Source: Bin80 sp965209015
GTDB lineage: Bacteria; Bacteroidota; Rhodothermia; Rhodothermales; Bin80
Length of the DNA stretch: 64,000 bases
Assembly: GCA_965209015.1 (NCBI GenBank)
Contig: OZ242367.1
Span: 496,001-560,000, forward strand
Direction: 5' to 3'
Shown here: positions 9,044-17,573 of the stretch, piece after piece
Numbering within the stretch: position 1 is the stretch's first letter
Layout: every line of letters begins with the position of its first letter
Notes under the pieces: generated by a model
Told to the model about the DNA's origin: nothing
Database searches by the model: none
What the model saw: the letters and a program-made list of their open reading frames with translations, nothing else
Position numbers and translations under genes: made by a program

Positions 9044-9391
9044 ATGGATGCTAAAATCATACTGCTCCACCTTATTGTAGCTGTCGTTAGCACCCTGTTT
9101 ATTGGGATTGGTACTCTTGTTACGATTCTCTTACCACTATTTCGTAGGAATGAGCGTTCGACTGAGCGGTTGGATGCGAAACTTGATCGTTTCATTGAGC
9201 AGTCACAGTTACGCGTAGAATTGAAAGAGTTGGATGCGAAACTTGGTCGTTCGATTGAGCAGTTACGCGTAGAATTGAAAGAGTTGGATGCGAAGCTTGA
9301 CCGTTCCACTGAGCAGTTACGCGCAGAATTGAAGGAGTTGGATGCGAAGCTTGACCGTTTCATTGAGCAGGATCTCCTGATTGAGACTTGA
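9044..9391 (+). CDS. Small membrane-anchored coiled-coil repeat protein
   Basis: The 115-residue protein has one strongly hydrophobic segment (about residues 5-31) followed by a basic stop ('FRRNERS') and then an almost pure coiled coil made of an 18-residue repeat, consensus 'LDAKLDRSIEQLRVELKE', repeated three times plus a partial fourth. Heptad-compatible leucines and alternating charge support a helical rod. The expected topology is N-terminal anchor with a cytoplasmic rod, or the reverse. No catalytic motif is present and no family is recognised. The opposite-strand frame over the same bases is a mirror of the repeat and is not a gene. The nucleotide repeat makes this locus prone to length change. 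Confidence 0.6.
   Translation: MDAKIILLHLIVAVVSTLFIGIGTLVTILLPLFRRNERSTERLDAKLDRFIEQSQLRVELKELDAKLGRSIEQLRVELKELDAKLDRSTEQLRAELKELDAKLDRFIEQDLLIET
9170..9370 (+). repeat. 54-bp tandem repeat inside the coiled-coil gene
   Basis: Units start with TTGGATGCGAA at 9170, 9230, 9284 and 9338. The first unit is 60 bp, the next two are 54 bp and the last is partial. Units differ at only a few positions, which points to recent duplication in multiples of 18 codons so that the frame is kept. Confidence 0.85.
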
Positions 9392-9900
9392 AATATCGCG
9401 CATCCAATCAACTACTAAGGTGTTCTTAGATGCCTTAGGTCCCGCCAGATATCCGAACGATAATGTCAAGCGATGCAGGTAACAATGTTTGCGAATGATC
9501 GCTGATCCTCCTTGTGGGATACTCAAGGATTACATTCTCTCGGCTTTCAGTTTGATATATGAGCCAAGAATACTACCCCTTCATCTGATTAGCAGGATTC
9601 GTATAACTACTGGCCGCCAACCAGCCCTCAACAGGGTGTTATGATTAACATCTCCAACCTTTTCTCTTATCACCAACAATATCCCATGATGCAGCGGATA
9701 TTTGGTTGTTTCCCCACTTGGTTGCCAAAGGGTGAACCGGAGACCTGATGTAGAAGCATGGGTAGTCATAATTGAACCGCATTTCAATTTGACAGATCTC
9801 ATCTCTCAATATATGATTTCATGGGTGAAGATTTTGGACTCAAATTTAATTGGATACGAACAAGGTCAAGCACATGATTGATGAATCAGATGATTGTACG
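9392..9900 (+). other. Intergenic region, no gene seen
   Basis: About 500 bp between the coiled-coil gene and the 3' end of the sulfatase gene. Frames here are short and have no recognisable protein features. I see no RNA gene or strong terminator. Confidence 0.4.
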
Positions 9901-11328
9901 TTACAAATCCTCTACCCCCAGGATGAGGGCTTCACGCCGATTAGCTCCCTCGTCGTTGGTGAGTGCATCTCCCAAGTCCTTTCGCATGAGATGGATATAA
10001 TTGAGCAATTGATTAACAATCTCTGGATGGGATGCGGCGAGATTGGATGATTCTCCAACATCTGACACTAGATTGAAAAGAGATAATCCAATTGAATCCT
10101 GCCTGTAAGCTCCCTGAAAGTTTGGTGTTGACATCTTAGCTCCATGAATACTACGATAGTGATGCGGAACGTGTAACTTCCACTGACCAGATCGAACGGC
10201 CTGGAGCTCGTATCCCTGATAAAAGAACAATGCTTCATGAGTCGAGGAACTTCCTTCAATCACGCCCATGAGCGATCGTCCATCAAACGGGAATGGACCT
10301 TCGGATGCCCCAGTTAGAGTTGCGATTGTTGGCATAATGTCAATTGCAGAAACCATGGTATTGGTTACACCGGGGGTGATTCTTCCGGGCCAAGACATGA
10401 TCAAGGGAACACGATGGCCTCCCTCAAATGTGGTCCCTTTTCCTTCTCGCAATGGGCCAGTTCGTCCGCTTTGATCCCCTTTGATTAACCATGGACCGTT
10501 GTCAGAGGAAAAAATTATGAGGCTATTTCGGGTCAAATTGTAACGCTCAAGTGCTTCCAGAATCTGCCCGACGGACCAGTCAATTTCCAGAATCACATCG
10601 CCATACAATCCAGCACCAGACTTTCCGGCAAAATTATCTGATACAAAAAGAGGAACGTGTGGAAAGGTATGAGGGAGGTATAGAAAGAACGGGTTGTCAT
10701 GATTGGACTCAATGAATGCAGTTGCCCGCTCTGTATAGCGCCGAGTTAATTGGGATTGATCCGGTTCCCGCTCAATTGTTTGATACCCTTCAATGAGTGG
10801 GATCGGTGGATGACGGCGTGCATACGGATTAGGATTCTTTCTTTCATCTGGAGTCATGTCATTGGAATACGGAATTCCAAAGTACTCGTCAAACCCGTGG
10901 CTCAGAGGAAGATGTAGAGAATCATGACCCAGATGCCACTTTCCAAAGATAGCGGTAGCGTATCCTAGCTCTTTGAGCATTTCTGCTATAGTTCGTTCAT
11001 TAGGATGAAGCCCCCGCCTTGATTGAGGCATTAAAGCCCAGGGAATATCCACACGCACTGGATACATTCCAGTTAAAAAAGCAGCTCTGGAGGGGGAACA
11101 GGCAGCCGACGCTGTATAGAAATCTGTAAAACGAAGCCCTCTGGAAGCTAGGGTATCAAGGTGCGGGGTAGATAAGTCATCTGATCCGTAACTGCCAAGG
11201 TCAACCCATCCTTGATCATCTGTTACGATTAAAATCACATTCGGCGGGACTTCAGGATCAGATCCGCAACCAGTGATCAGAAGTAATACAATGATCAGAA
11301 TGTTTGCACATAACGGAGGATGATACAT
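9901..11328 (-). CDS. Sulfatase (arylsulfatase-type lipoprotein)
   Basis: A 475-residue sulfatase. The N-terminus is a lipoprotein signal with lipobox LITGC (Cys about residue 21), so the enzyme should be membrane-anchored outside the cytoplasm. 'NVILIVTDDQGWVDLGSYG' gives the metal-binding Asp pair; 'ACSPSRAAFLTG' near residues 80-91 is the C-x-P-S-R sulfatase signature whose cysteine must be converted to formylglycine; 'GKWHLGH' and 'FSSDNGPW' are further active-site motifs. Such enzymes remove sulfate from polysaccharides or other sulfate esters. No formylglycine-generating enzyme, carbohydrate importer or polysaccharide lyase lies nearby, so the substrate is open. Confidence 0.9.
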   Translation of the reverse strand: MYHPPLCANILIIVLLLITGCGSDPEVPPNVILIVTDDQGWVDLGSYGSDDLSTPHLDTLASRGLRFTDFYTASAACSPSRAAFLTGMYPVRVDIPWALMPQSRRGLHPNERTIAEMLKELGYATAIFGKWHLGHDSLHLPLSHGFDEYFGIPYSNDMTPDERKNPNPYARRHPPIPLIEGYQTIEREPDQSQLTRRYTERATAFIESNHDNPFFLYLPHTFPHVPLFVSDNFAGKSGAGLYGDVILEIDWSVGQILEALERYNLTRNSLIIFSSDNGPWLIKGDQSGRTGPLREGKGTTFEGGHRVPLIMSWPGRITPGVTNTMVSAIDIMPTIATLTGASEGPFPFDGRSLMGVIEGSSSTHEALFFYQGYELQAVRSGQWKLHVPHHYRSIHGAKMSTPNFQGAYRQDSIGLSLFNLVSDVGESSNLAASHPEIVNQLLNYIHLMRKDLGDALTNDEGANRREALILGVEDL

Positions 11329-11719
11329 GAATCTAACCTCTGTCGTATAAACAAATTTTTTGGATGCGAGGAATGATCACATGAAATAGGCAACTGATCA
11401 TTCCTTCTTAAATTGTTCGTTGGATTCGGAAGACTCAATATATTTTTTCTGGGCCTTCAGGAGGACATGGCTGGAATCTCAATCATTCCGAAAATAAGAC
11501 AGAAGATTAAACCTAATGTTTTGATCAAAGAACATGATATTCATGCATGAGATACAACCGGAAGATCATGATGTAAGGTGGACCTATATATAACTCTTCG
11601 GGATTATGATGGTATTTAAAGTGGGAAATTCAGGTACATCACGAAATCAGAGCGAATCAGAGCGAGCAACAGTGAGGACTTGGAAAACGGATTTTAGATT
11701 AATCAAGTGCGGATACCAG
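11329..11719 (+). other. Intergenic region between sulfatase and tRNA-Pro
   Basis: About 390 bp, AT-rich, with no coding frame I can support. It should contain the sulfatase promoter on the minus strand; no clear motif was picked out. Confidence 0.4.
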
Positions 11720-11793
<74 letters not shown>

Positions 11794-11850
11794 AAAACAC
11801 ATGACTACGCTTGGATGCTCAGTGGGATCCACGATTACCCTTTCCGAAGC

Positions 11851-12324
11851 ATGAGGCAATTGAACTTACCATCATACGAGTATGAGCTTCGCAATCAAGA
11901 TGGACGCAGAGTCATTTTGGATCCCATTCGGAAGCGATTTGTACCTCTAACAGATGAGGAGTGGGTACGACAGCATTTTGTGCAGTATCTCCTCAGGAAT
12001 ATGGAAGTTCCACCCGCCTCAATATCTATTGAGGTTTCCATTCCAATACGGGATCGGTACTACCGTGCCGATATTGTTGTGTATGATCGACAGATAAAGC
12101 CGGTATTAGTCGTTGAGTGTAAGCGACCATCAGTAAAAATTGGGCAGGAAGCATTTAATCAGATTGGTCATTATAACACCGGGTTACAAGTCCCTTATTT
12201 GATAGTCACCAATGGAATGCGACATTATTGCTGTGTGGTTGATCATTTGCAACGCAGCTACCATTTTTTAGATGAAATTCCTTCGTATCAGAAAATGATT
12301 TTATTTGCCCGTCATGTTAAATAA
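11851..12324 (+). CDS. HsdR N-terminal-domain protein (restriction-like nuclease fold)
   Basis: A 157-residue protein matching the 'type I restriction enzyme R protein N terminus' (HSDR_N_2) family. The start is the ATG at 11851, just after the tRNA; the open frame further upstream runs through the tRNA and is ignored. A PD-(D/E)xK-like core is visible: 'YYRADIVVYDRQIKPVLVVECKRPS' gives D-x20-E-x-K. 'EAFNQIGHYNTGLQVPYLIVTNG' is the family's other conserved segment. Stand-alone members are common in Bacteroidota genomes with no attached helicase; their role is unknown, although a nuclease activity is possible. Its stop overlaps the start of the cysQ-like gene by 11 bp. Confidence 0.78.
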   Translation: MRQLNLPSYEYELRNQDGRRVILDPIRKRFVPLTDEEWVRQHFVQYLLRNMEVPPASISIEVSIPIRDRYYRADIVVYDRQIKPVLVVECKRPSVKIGQEAFNQIGHYNTGLQVPYLIVTNGMRHYCCVVDHLQRSYHFLDEIPSYQKMILFARHVK

Positions 12325-13252
12325 CTCTTACGAAATAGAGATCGAAGTTGTACGAACAGCGCTGAGGGAGGCCGCTCAACTGTGCAGATCAGTGCAGGAT
12401 CATGTTCCAATCACAAAAAGTGACCGGAGTCCGGTCACGATTGCTGATTATGGGAGTCAGGCGCTCATATGTCGAGCGCTCCGAGAGGCTTTTCCCGATG
12501 ATCCCATAATTGCTGAAGAAGATAGCACGCTCCTGAGAGCAAATGAGCATGCTAAGCTACGGGAGATTTTGGGGCAACATCTCGAAATAATTCGCCCAGA
12601 TACCTCCTTAGTTCAGGCGATGCATTGGATTGATTATGGGAATGCGGAAAGTTATTCAGATCGGTTCTGGACGCTTGATCCTATTGATGGTACAAAAGGA
12701 TTCCTGCGCAAAGGTCATTACGCTGTTGCTCTGGCCCTCATAGAGGGGGGAGAGGTAGTCGTTGCGGGACTTGCATGTCCAATGCTTGAGGATGAAATAT
12801 TTTTGGCTGCCCATGGATATGGGGCAAGGCTGGGCAAGATCCCTCTTCAGGTGAGCCAACGAACAGCTGTTTCTCAGGCAAGGATCAGTCAAAGTGTGGA
12901 GCCCGGCCATAGTGCTTTGGGACAAGTCCAGAGGGTTGCAGACTATCTGGGGATTACATCTGAACGTTTGAGATTAGATAGTCAGGCAAAGTATGCGGTG
13001 GTCGCACGTGGAGATGCAGAAATATATATGCGTCTACCTACCCGAAGAGATTACATAGAGCGAATTTGGGATCATGCGCCCGGGGCTCTGTTACTTACGG
13101 AGGCCGGTGGGATCGTTACGGACACTCGAGGGAACCCACTAGACTTCAGTTGTGGAAAAGGACTGGATCGCAACCGGGGAATCATTGCCACGAATGGAAA
13201 GGTTCATGGAGCGGTGATAGAAGCCCTAAAGATCCTGGAAATAGTTCACTAA
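12314..13252 (+). CDS. cysQ: 3'(2'),5'-bisphosphate nucleotidase, CysQ/Hal2 family
   Basis: The start ATG at 12314 overlaps the upstream stop. The 312-residue protein has the lithium-sensitive inositol-phosphatase fold: 'IIAEEDS' is the metal-binding EE region, 'TLDPIDGTKGFLRKG' the D-P-I-D-G-T signature and 'IWDHAPGALLLTEAGGIVTD' the C-terminal W-D-x-A-x-G motif. Size and 'GTKGFLRKGHYAVALAL' fit Hal2-like PAP phosphatases, which recycle 3'-phosphoadenosine 5'-phosphate to AMP. Translational coupling with the HsdR-N protein is odd functionally. The ISL3 element is inserted 23 bp after its stop codon and leaves the gene intact. Confidence 0.87.
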   Translation: MLNNSYEIEIEVVRTALREAAQLCRSVQDHVPITKSDRSPVTIADYGSQALICRALREAFPDDPIIAEEDSTLLRANEHAKLREILGQHLEIIRPDTSLVQAMHWIDYGNAESYSDRFWTLDPIDGTKGFLRKGHYAVALALIEGGEVVVAGLACPMLEDEIFLAAHGYGARLGKIPLQVSQRTAVSQARISQSVEPGHSALGQVQRVADYLGITSERLRLDSQAKYAVVARGDAEIYMRLPTRRDYIERIWDHAPGALLLTEAGGIVTDTRGNPLDFSCGKGLDRNRGIIATNGKVHGAVIEALKILEIVH

Positions 13253-13267
13253 AAGAACTACCAATTT

Positions 13268-13275
13268 AAAGTTAT
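13268..13275 (+). repeat. Left target-site duplication of the ISL3 element
   Basis: The octamer AAAGTTAT at 13268-13275 directly precedes the left terminal inverted repeat and is repeated exactly at 14670-14677 directly after the right one. Eight base pairs is the usual duplication length for ISL3 elements. Confidence 0.93.
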
Positions 13276-14669
13276 GGGTCTTCAACAAATTTAGTGAAAG
13301 CGGAATAGGCATTCCGTGCGTAAATTTAGCAAACCTGATGGGAATCTGCCCGATTTCCGGGAACAATTTCCAGGGGTTTCTCTGTGTGCAAACGTTCAAC
13401 TTTATTCAATGAGTGTAGAATTCAACGAAATCAATGCGGTGTATGGGATTGTATCTCCTTGGCGGATCTCAAAGATCACAACGGATACGGCGGGCTACGA
13501 GGTCTTTCTGCATGTGTGTTGCGAGGATGAGTCGGGACTGACCTGTCCCGTATGTGACCGGGTGTGTCCGGTGTATGACCGTCGTGCGCGGAAGTGGCGG
13601 CATCTGGATACGGGGACGTATCGCACGTATGTGGTCACGGATCTTCCTCGGGTAAAGTGTCCGGATCATGGGTTGCGGACGATCGCGGTTCCGTGGGCAG
13701 ACCGAAGTGCTCGGATGAGTTTGAAAGCATGGTGATTGACTGGCTCCAAGAGGCGAGTATCTCTGCGGTATTTCGTATACTGGGATTGAGCTGGACTGCT
13801 ATTGACGGGGTGATGCAACGTGCTGTTCAACGAGGGCTTGCACGAAGATCAACCGGATCCTTTACGCGGGTCGGTGTGGATGAAACCACCTATAAGAAAG
13901 GCCACAAGTATATCACGGTGGTATCGGATTCAATCACCGGCACCGTCGTGTATGTCGGTGAAGGACGTACGAAGCAGTCCTTGAAGCGCTGGTATGATGA
14001 ATGTAGCCCTGAACAGCTGGAACAGATGGAGAGTGTGAGTATGGATAGGTGGCCCGCGCACATCAACACCACGAAGGAATGTGTCCCTGGGGCCGAAGCG
14101 AAGATTACGTTTGACCGATTCCATGTGGCGAAGAAAGTCGGAGAGGCTGTGGATCAGGTTCGCCGACAGGAGAACCAGGAATTGAAAAAGGACGACCGAG
14201 ATGACCTCGTTGGCACCAAGTATGATGGGTTGACCAATCCGGAGAATATGTCGGCTCAGCAAAAGAAACGGTTCCGCCAGTTAAAGACCAGTTCGTTGAA
14301 GACGGCCCGTGCATGGGCTATCAAGGAATTGTCTCAGAAGCTATGGCATTATGTGAGTCCCACCTGGGCACGCAAGGGCTGGAAGCGATGGTTATCCTGG
14401 GCCATGCGTTGTCGACTGGAACCAATGAAAAAGGTCGCCAAAACCGTGAAAGAACATTTGTGGGGAATTATCAACGCGATCATCCTAAAGGTCAGTAATG
14501 GCCCGGCGGAAAGCATCAACAGTCGAATCAAAACCGTAAAAATTCGTAGCCGCGGCTTCCGCAATGTGGACCGGTTGATGAACGCGATCTACTTCTATCT
14601 GGGGGGGGCTGGATCTCTACCCAGAAAGTGTTCAAAATAGACCTCGTCCACTAAAATAATTGAAGAGCC
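13276..14669 (+). mobile_element. ISL3-family insertion sequence with terminal inverted repeats
   Basis: A 1394-bp element. Left end 13276-13297 begins GGGTCTTCAACAAATTTAGTG; the right end 14648-14669, read on the other strand, begins GGCTCTTCAATTATTTTAGTG, so about 17 of 21 positions match. GGCTCTTC-type ends are characteristic of the ISL3 family. The element is flanked by the perfect 8-bp direct repeat AAAGTTAT, which marks true ends and a single insertion event. It carries one transposase gene that is broken in two places. Confidence 0.92.
13409..14659 (+). pseudogene. ISL3 transposase, interrupted by two frame breaks
   Basis: Part 1 (from ATG 13409) has the N-terminal zinc-finger-like segment 'CPVCDRVCPVYDRRARKWRHLD' and runs to 'VPWADRSAR' near 13712. 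Part 2 continues one frame back from about 13715 ('FESMVIDWLQEASISAVFRI') and carries the DDE residues: 'VGVDETTYKKGHKY', 'ITFDRFHVAKKV' and 'NGPAESINSRIK'. The C-terminus shifts again inside a run of eight G at 14601-14608; with seven G it reads 'YLGGLDLYPESVQNRPRPLK', the canonical ISL3 ending, stopping at 14657-14659. All catalytic residues survive, so the breaks are recent, or they are assembly errors in homopolymer-type sites. Confidence 0.85.
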
Positions 14670-14677
14670 AAAGTTAT
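14670..14677 (+). repeat. Right target-site duplication of the ISL3 element
   Basis: An exact second copy of AAAGTTAT directly after the right inverted repeat (see the left copy at 13268-13275). Confidence 0.93.
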
Positions 14678-15081
14678 TTCCCAATCACTAGGGTAAACTG
14701 ATTGTCCATTTGTTCAATAGAACGAATTCACAATTTACCGCCATGCCATTGTCCAGGTTTATTCAATTGACCGATCGGCAAGTTTTTCTAACTGGTGCCA
14801 GCATTAAGAATTAACCTTTAACGAAAATTGGACAGGAAAGAGTTGAGTATCCAAGGAGCAGTAGCTTCCAGTTGGCAACAATGGCATTCAATATCCGAAA
14901 CTCTATCCCAATCCTCTACGATAACCTGAGCAATGCCAAATCGTATGCATTGACTGCATTGTCAAATCAGTTACCTCCGGTGATTCCAGACATGTAAGTG
15001 GGGTATCTGGGGACTGCAACAATCTGTGTTCTAGATTAGATTAATGACCTAACGAAAAGATAAGTAACCCCAGTTAGACCC
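14678..15081 (+). other. Intergenic region before the TonB-dependent receptor gene
   Basis: About 400 bp without a supportable gene. It lies between the IS end and the receptor start and should contain the receptor promoter. No riboswitch-like box was recognised. Confidence 0.4.
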
Positions 15082-17214
15082 ATGGAGATGAAAAAAGTAT
15101 CAATACGATTGGTCATTCTCATTATGATGATGAATCCTGCGGTCATGACCGCTCAGGATACGGATACATTGAATGTAGTTGACCTAGAAGAGATGGTCAT
15201 CACAGCGGATCGGTATGAGTCTATACGCTCCCAATCTACCGGAGCAATCAGCGTACTGAGAGGCGCCACGATTTCACAGATGGCAGGAGTCCAACGTTTA
15301 GGGGGGCTGTTGCAACAGGTGCCCGGCTTTGTAATGCTACAACTTGATGGAATTGGTTATGATGTACAACCAATCGTACGGGGGTTCTACGGTGGGGGCG
15401 AAGCCGAATATGTGTTGCTAATGGTGGATGGCCAACCAGTGAATGCGCTGGAAACAGGACTGGTGAACTGGGATCAGATTCCTCTGGCAGCGATCGAATC
15501 TGTTGAGATTCTTCGCGGAGGTGCATCCTCTCTGTACGGTGATGCTGCGATAGGCGGAGTCATCAATATCGTAACGGATACCGATGCCCCTCCAAGTTAT
15601 GAATTCACGGTGGCGGGTGGTTCATTTGGTTCGTTTAAATCAAGTGGGTCCGCACGATTCTCGCTTGGTTCCAGAAAAATAACTTCCTATGGAAATTTCG
15701 AATCAACCCATGGATACCGGGATCATGCTGATCGAACTCTGGCTGGATTAGGCTTGGGGGTGGATCTACTACGATCTGAACAAGGAGTCGTTACGCTTAA
15801 CGGATCAATGCATATGCGAAGTTTTGATGTTCCAGGGCCGCTAACGATGGATCAGATTGCACAAGATCCTTTGCAGGCATCCCCATTCTTTCGATTTGAT
15901 AATCAAGATGAACGAACCCTGCGACTGGCACTTCGGGGGAAGGTGATTCTGGCAGGGGAGTCCGAACTGAGAGCGTCCGTCATTGGTAACCTGCGTAGCT
16001 TGGAGGGCGCACGTACGCTACCTCTAACTGCTGAATTTGCAGATGTTAAGTGGAGAGAGTTTGATACATCTCGCTTGTTTTTGAGTGCACAGTGGATGAC
16101 ACCTTCTGTATTTGCAAACGACCAATTAATCATCGGGACTGATCTGCACCGCGGGCAATTAGCTGTGGCATGGTATGATATGGTCACTGGTGCGGCAGAA
16201 GAATTTGATAACTTTGATGGATCAGTAGGTGAATTATCTACCAGCGGAGATGGCAGCCGCAATACTGTGGCAGCCTACATGCAGTATGATATTGAACCAA
16301 TCCCCCGAGTGCGTGCTTCTATGGGGATGCGATATGACCGAATTCATGATAAACATGAACCGTCCCAGACTCCTGAACAGGATGCAACCCATTCAGCACT
16401 GAGCCCAAAATTTGGAGTGAATATTCGCTACATGTCCAGTGCTCGGCATGTGGGAAACTGGTACGCCAATATTACGCGATCATTTAAGACGGCAACGCTT
16501 GATCAACTTTTTGGACAACGATTAATTCCCATACCTACTCCACCGTTTGCCATTTCCCTCTCCAATTCAGAACTCAAGCCTCAGCGTGGAATCAGTTTTG
16601 AAACCGGTGTCTACCACCGCATGTCTATAGTTCCCGGTAGTTTGACGGGAGAGCTTACACTAAGTGTTTATCAGATGGATATGGAAGATGAGTTGGACTT
16701 CCAGTTGGAGACATTTCAGTACGGAAATATTGCCAGTAGTCGCCACCGAGGAGTGGAGATGGGGCTTGCTATCAAACGATTGGATATTGCGGCACTACGT
16801 TTCAACTACACGCTTCAAGATGTAACCTATCAAGCCGGAGAGTATGAGGGCAATTTTATCAAAGCCATTCCGCGAAATTATGTATCTGCTACCGTCAGCG
16901 TGCCCATCCTAGATCGAATTCAGGCAATGGCTACCGTACGGAGTACGCATCGAACTTGGCTTGATGATGAGAATACGGTTGAACTGGACAATTTCTCATC
17001 TGTTGACTTTAAATTGGTATATCAGTTAGGCTGGATGGCTGTGGAGTTTGAGACAATCAATCTGAGGGACAATTTATTTAGCACAACGGGATTTCTACTA
17101 GCGAACAATTTATCCGGCTCGACGGGATCTCCGGATTCAGATGAATCGGGGACGGTCTTCATGTATCCTGCTGCTGGGCGTGCTTTCCAAGTTGGACTTC
17201 GCGTCAAGTGGTAG
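15082..17214 (+). CDS. TonB-dependent outer-membrane receptor
   Basis: A 710-residue receptor. A signal peptide covers about residues 1-24 (basic 'KK' then hydrophobic, ending before QDTDT). A TonB-box-like/plug start 'LEEMVITADRYES' follows. The plug domain (~35-165) has 'GGLLQQVPGFVM', 'VLLMVDGQPVN' and 'IESVEILRGGASSLYGDAAIGGVINIVT', the standard plug signature. The remainder is an alternating-strand 22-strand barrel ending 'AGRAFQVGLRVKW'. No carboxypeptidase-regulatory domain or SusD partner is present, so a siderophore, cobalamin or metal ligand is more likely than a glycan. ATG 15088 is an alternative start two codons downstream. Confidence 0.9.
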   Translation: MEMKKVSIRLVILIMMMNPAVMTAQDTDTLNVVDLEEMVITADRYESIRSQSTGAISVLRGATISQMAGVQRLGGLLQQVPGFVMLQLDGIGYDVQPIVRGFYGGGEAEYVLLMVDGQPVNALETGLVNWDQIPLAAIESVEILRGGASSLYGDAAIGGVINIVTDTDAPPSYEFTVAGGSFGSFKSSGSARFSLGSRKITSYGNFESTHGYRDHADRTLAGLGLGVDLLRSEQGVVTLNGSMHMRSFDVPGPLTMDQIAQDPLQASPFFRFDNQDERTLRLALRGKVILAGESELRASVIGNLRSLEGARTLPLTAEFADVKWREFDTSRLFLSAQWMTPSVFANDQLIIGTDLHRGQLAVAWYDMVTGAAEEFDNFDGSVGELSTSGDGSRNTVAAYMQYDIEPIPRVRASMGMRYDRIHDKHEPSQTPEQDATHSALSPKFGVNIRYMSSARHVGNWYANITRSFKTATLDQLFGQRLIPIPTPPFAISLSNSELKPQRGISFETGVYHRMSIVPGSLTGELTLSVYQMDMEDELDFQLETFQYGNIASSRHRGVEMGLAIKRLDIAALRFNYTLQDVTYQAGEYEGNFIKAIPRNYVSATVSVPILDRIQAMATVRSTHRTWLDDENTVELDNFSSVDFKLVYQLGWMAVEFETINLRDNLFSTTGFLLANNLSGSTGSPDSDESGTVFMYPAAGRAFQVGLRVKW

Positions 17215-17573
17215 CCGTAAACTACTTTTATCTTGTGAAAATCACCCTCACAGTTTTGGCCTCTGCCGGCACACTTTTCTTTCTTCTGTGTGCATATTGG
17301 CAACTCAATGATCCTGATGCGCTGCGGTGGGTGTTCGTTTATGCAACTGCTTCCATACTTGGCATAGTTGTCATCTTCGGTCGCCTCTCCTGGAAGATTC
17401 CGGCGATACTCGCGCTCGTAGCTCTGGGGTTTAGTTTGTATCATGTCTGGGAGGTCTTGAAGCAAGACCTCCACTATTTTGAGGATGAAGCTGGACGGGA
17501 AATGTTAGGATCCCTGATGGTATGTTTCTACTTATTCCTTCTGGTTCTATATATCCGATTGAAGCAGCGTTAA
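17208..17573 (+). CDS. TMEM220-like small membrane protein
   Basis: A 121-residue protein with four predicted membrane helices. 'CAYWQLNDPDALRWVFVYA' near residues 26-44 and 'EDEAGREMLGSLMV' near 88-101 match the conserved patterns of the transmembrane family 220 (TMEM220). The GTG start at 17208 overlaps the receptor's stop, indicating translational coupling, so it may serve with the receptor. The function of the family is unknown. Its stop codon overlaps by 4 bp the stop of the convergent amidohydrolase gene. Confidence 0.8.
   Translation: MVAVNYFYLVKITLTVLASAGTLFFLLCAYWQLNDPDALRWVFVYATASILGIVVIFGRLSWKIPAILALVALGFSLYHVWEVLKQDLHYFEDEAGREMLGSLMVCFYLFLLVLYIRLKQR

Noticed and set aside
8785..9411. 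208-residue minus-strand frame over the coiled-coil gene
   Set aside because: It is the mirror of the 54-bp repeat and is Ser/Asn/Arg-rich with no protein features; the plus-strand frame has a clean anchor and heptads.
13700..13720. Programmed -1 frameshift in the ISL3 transposase
   Set aside because: No slippery heptamer or downstream structure is seen at the junction, and a second break near the C-terminus points to mutation or assembly error.
17451..17472. Perfect 8-bp palindrome (GAGGTCTT...AAGACCTC)
   Set aside because: It lies inside the TMEM220-like coding sequence, is not followed by T residues and is probably chance.
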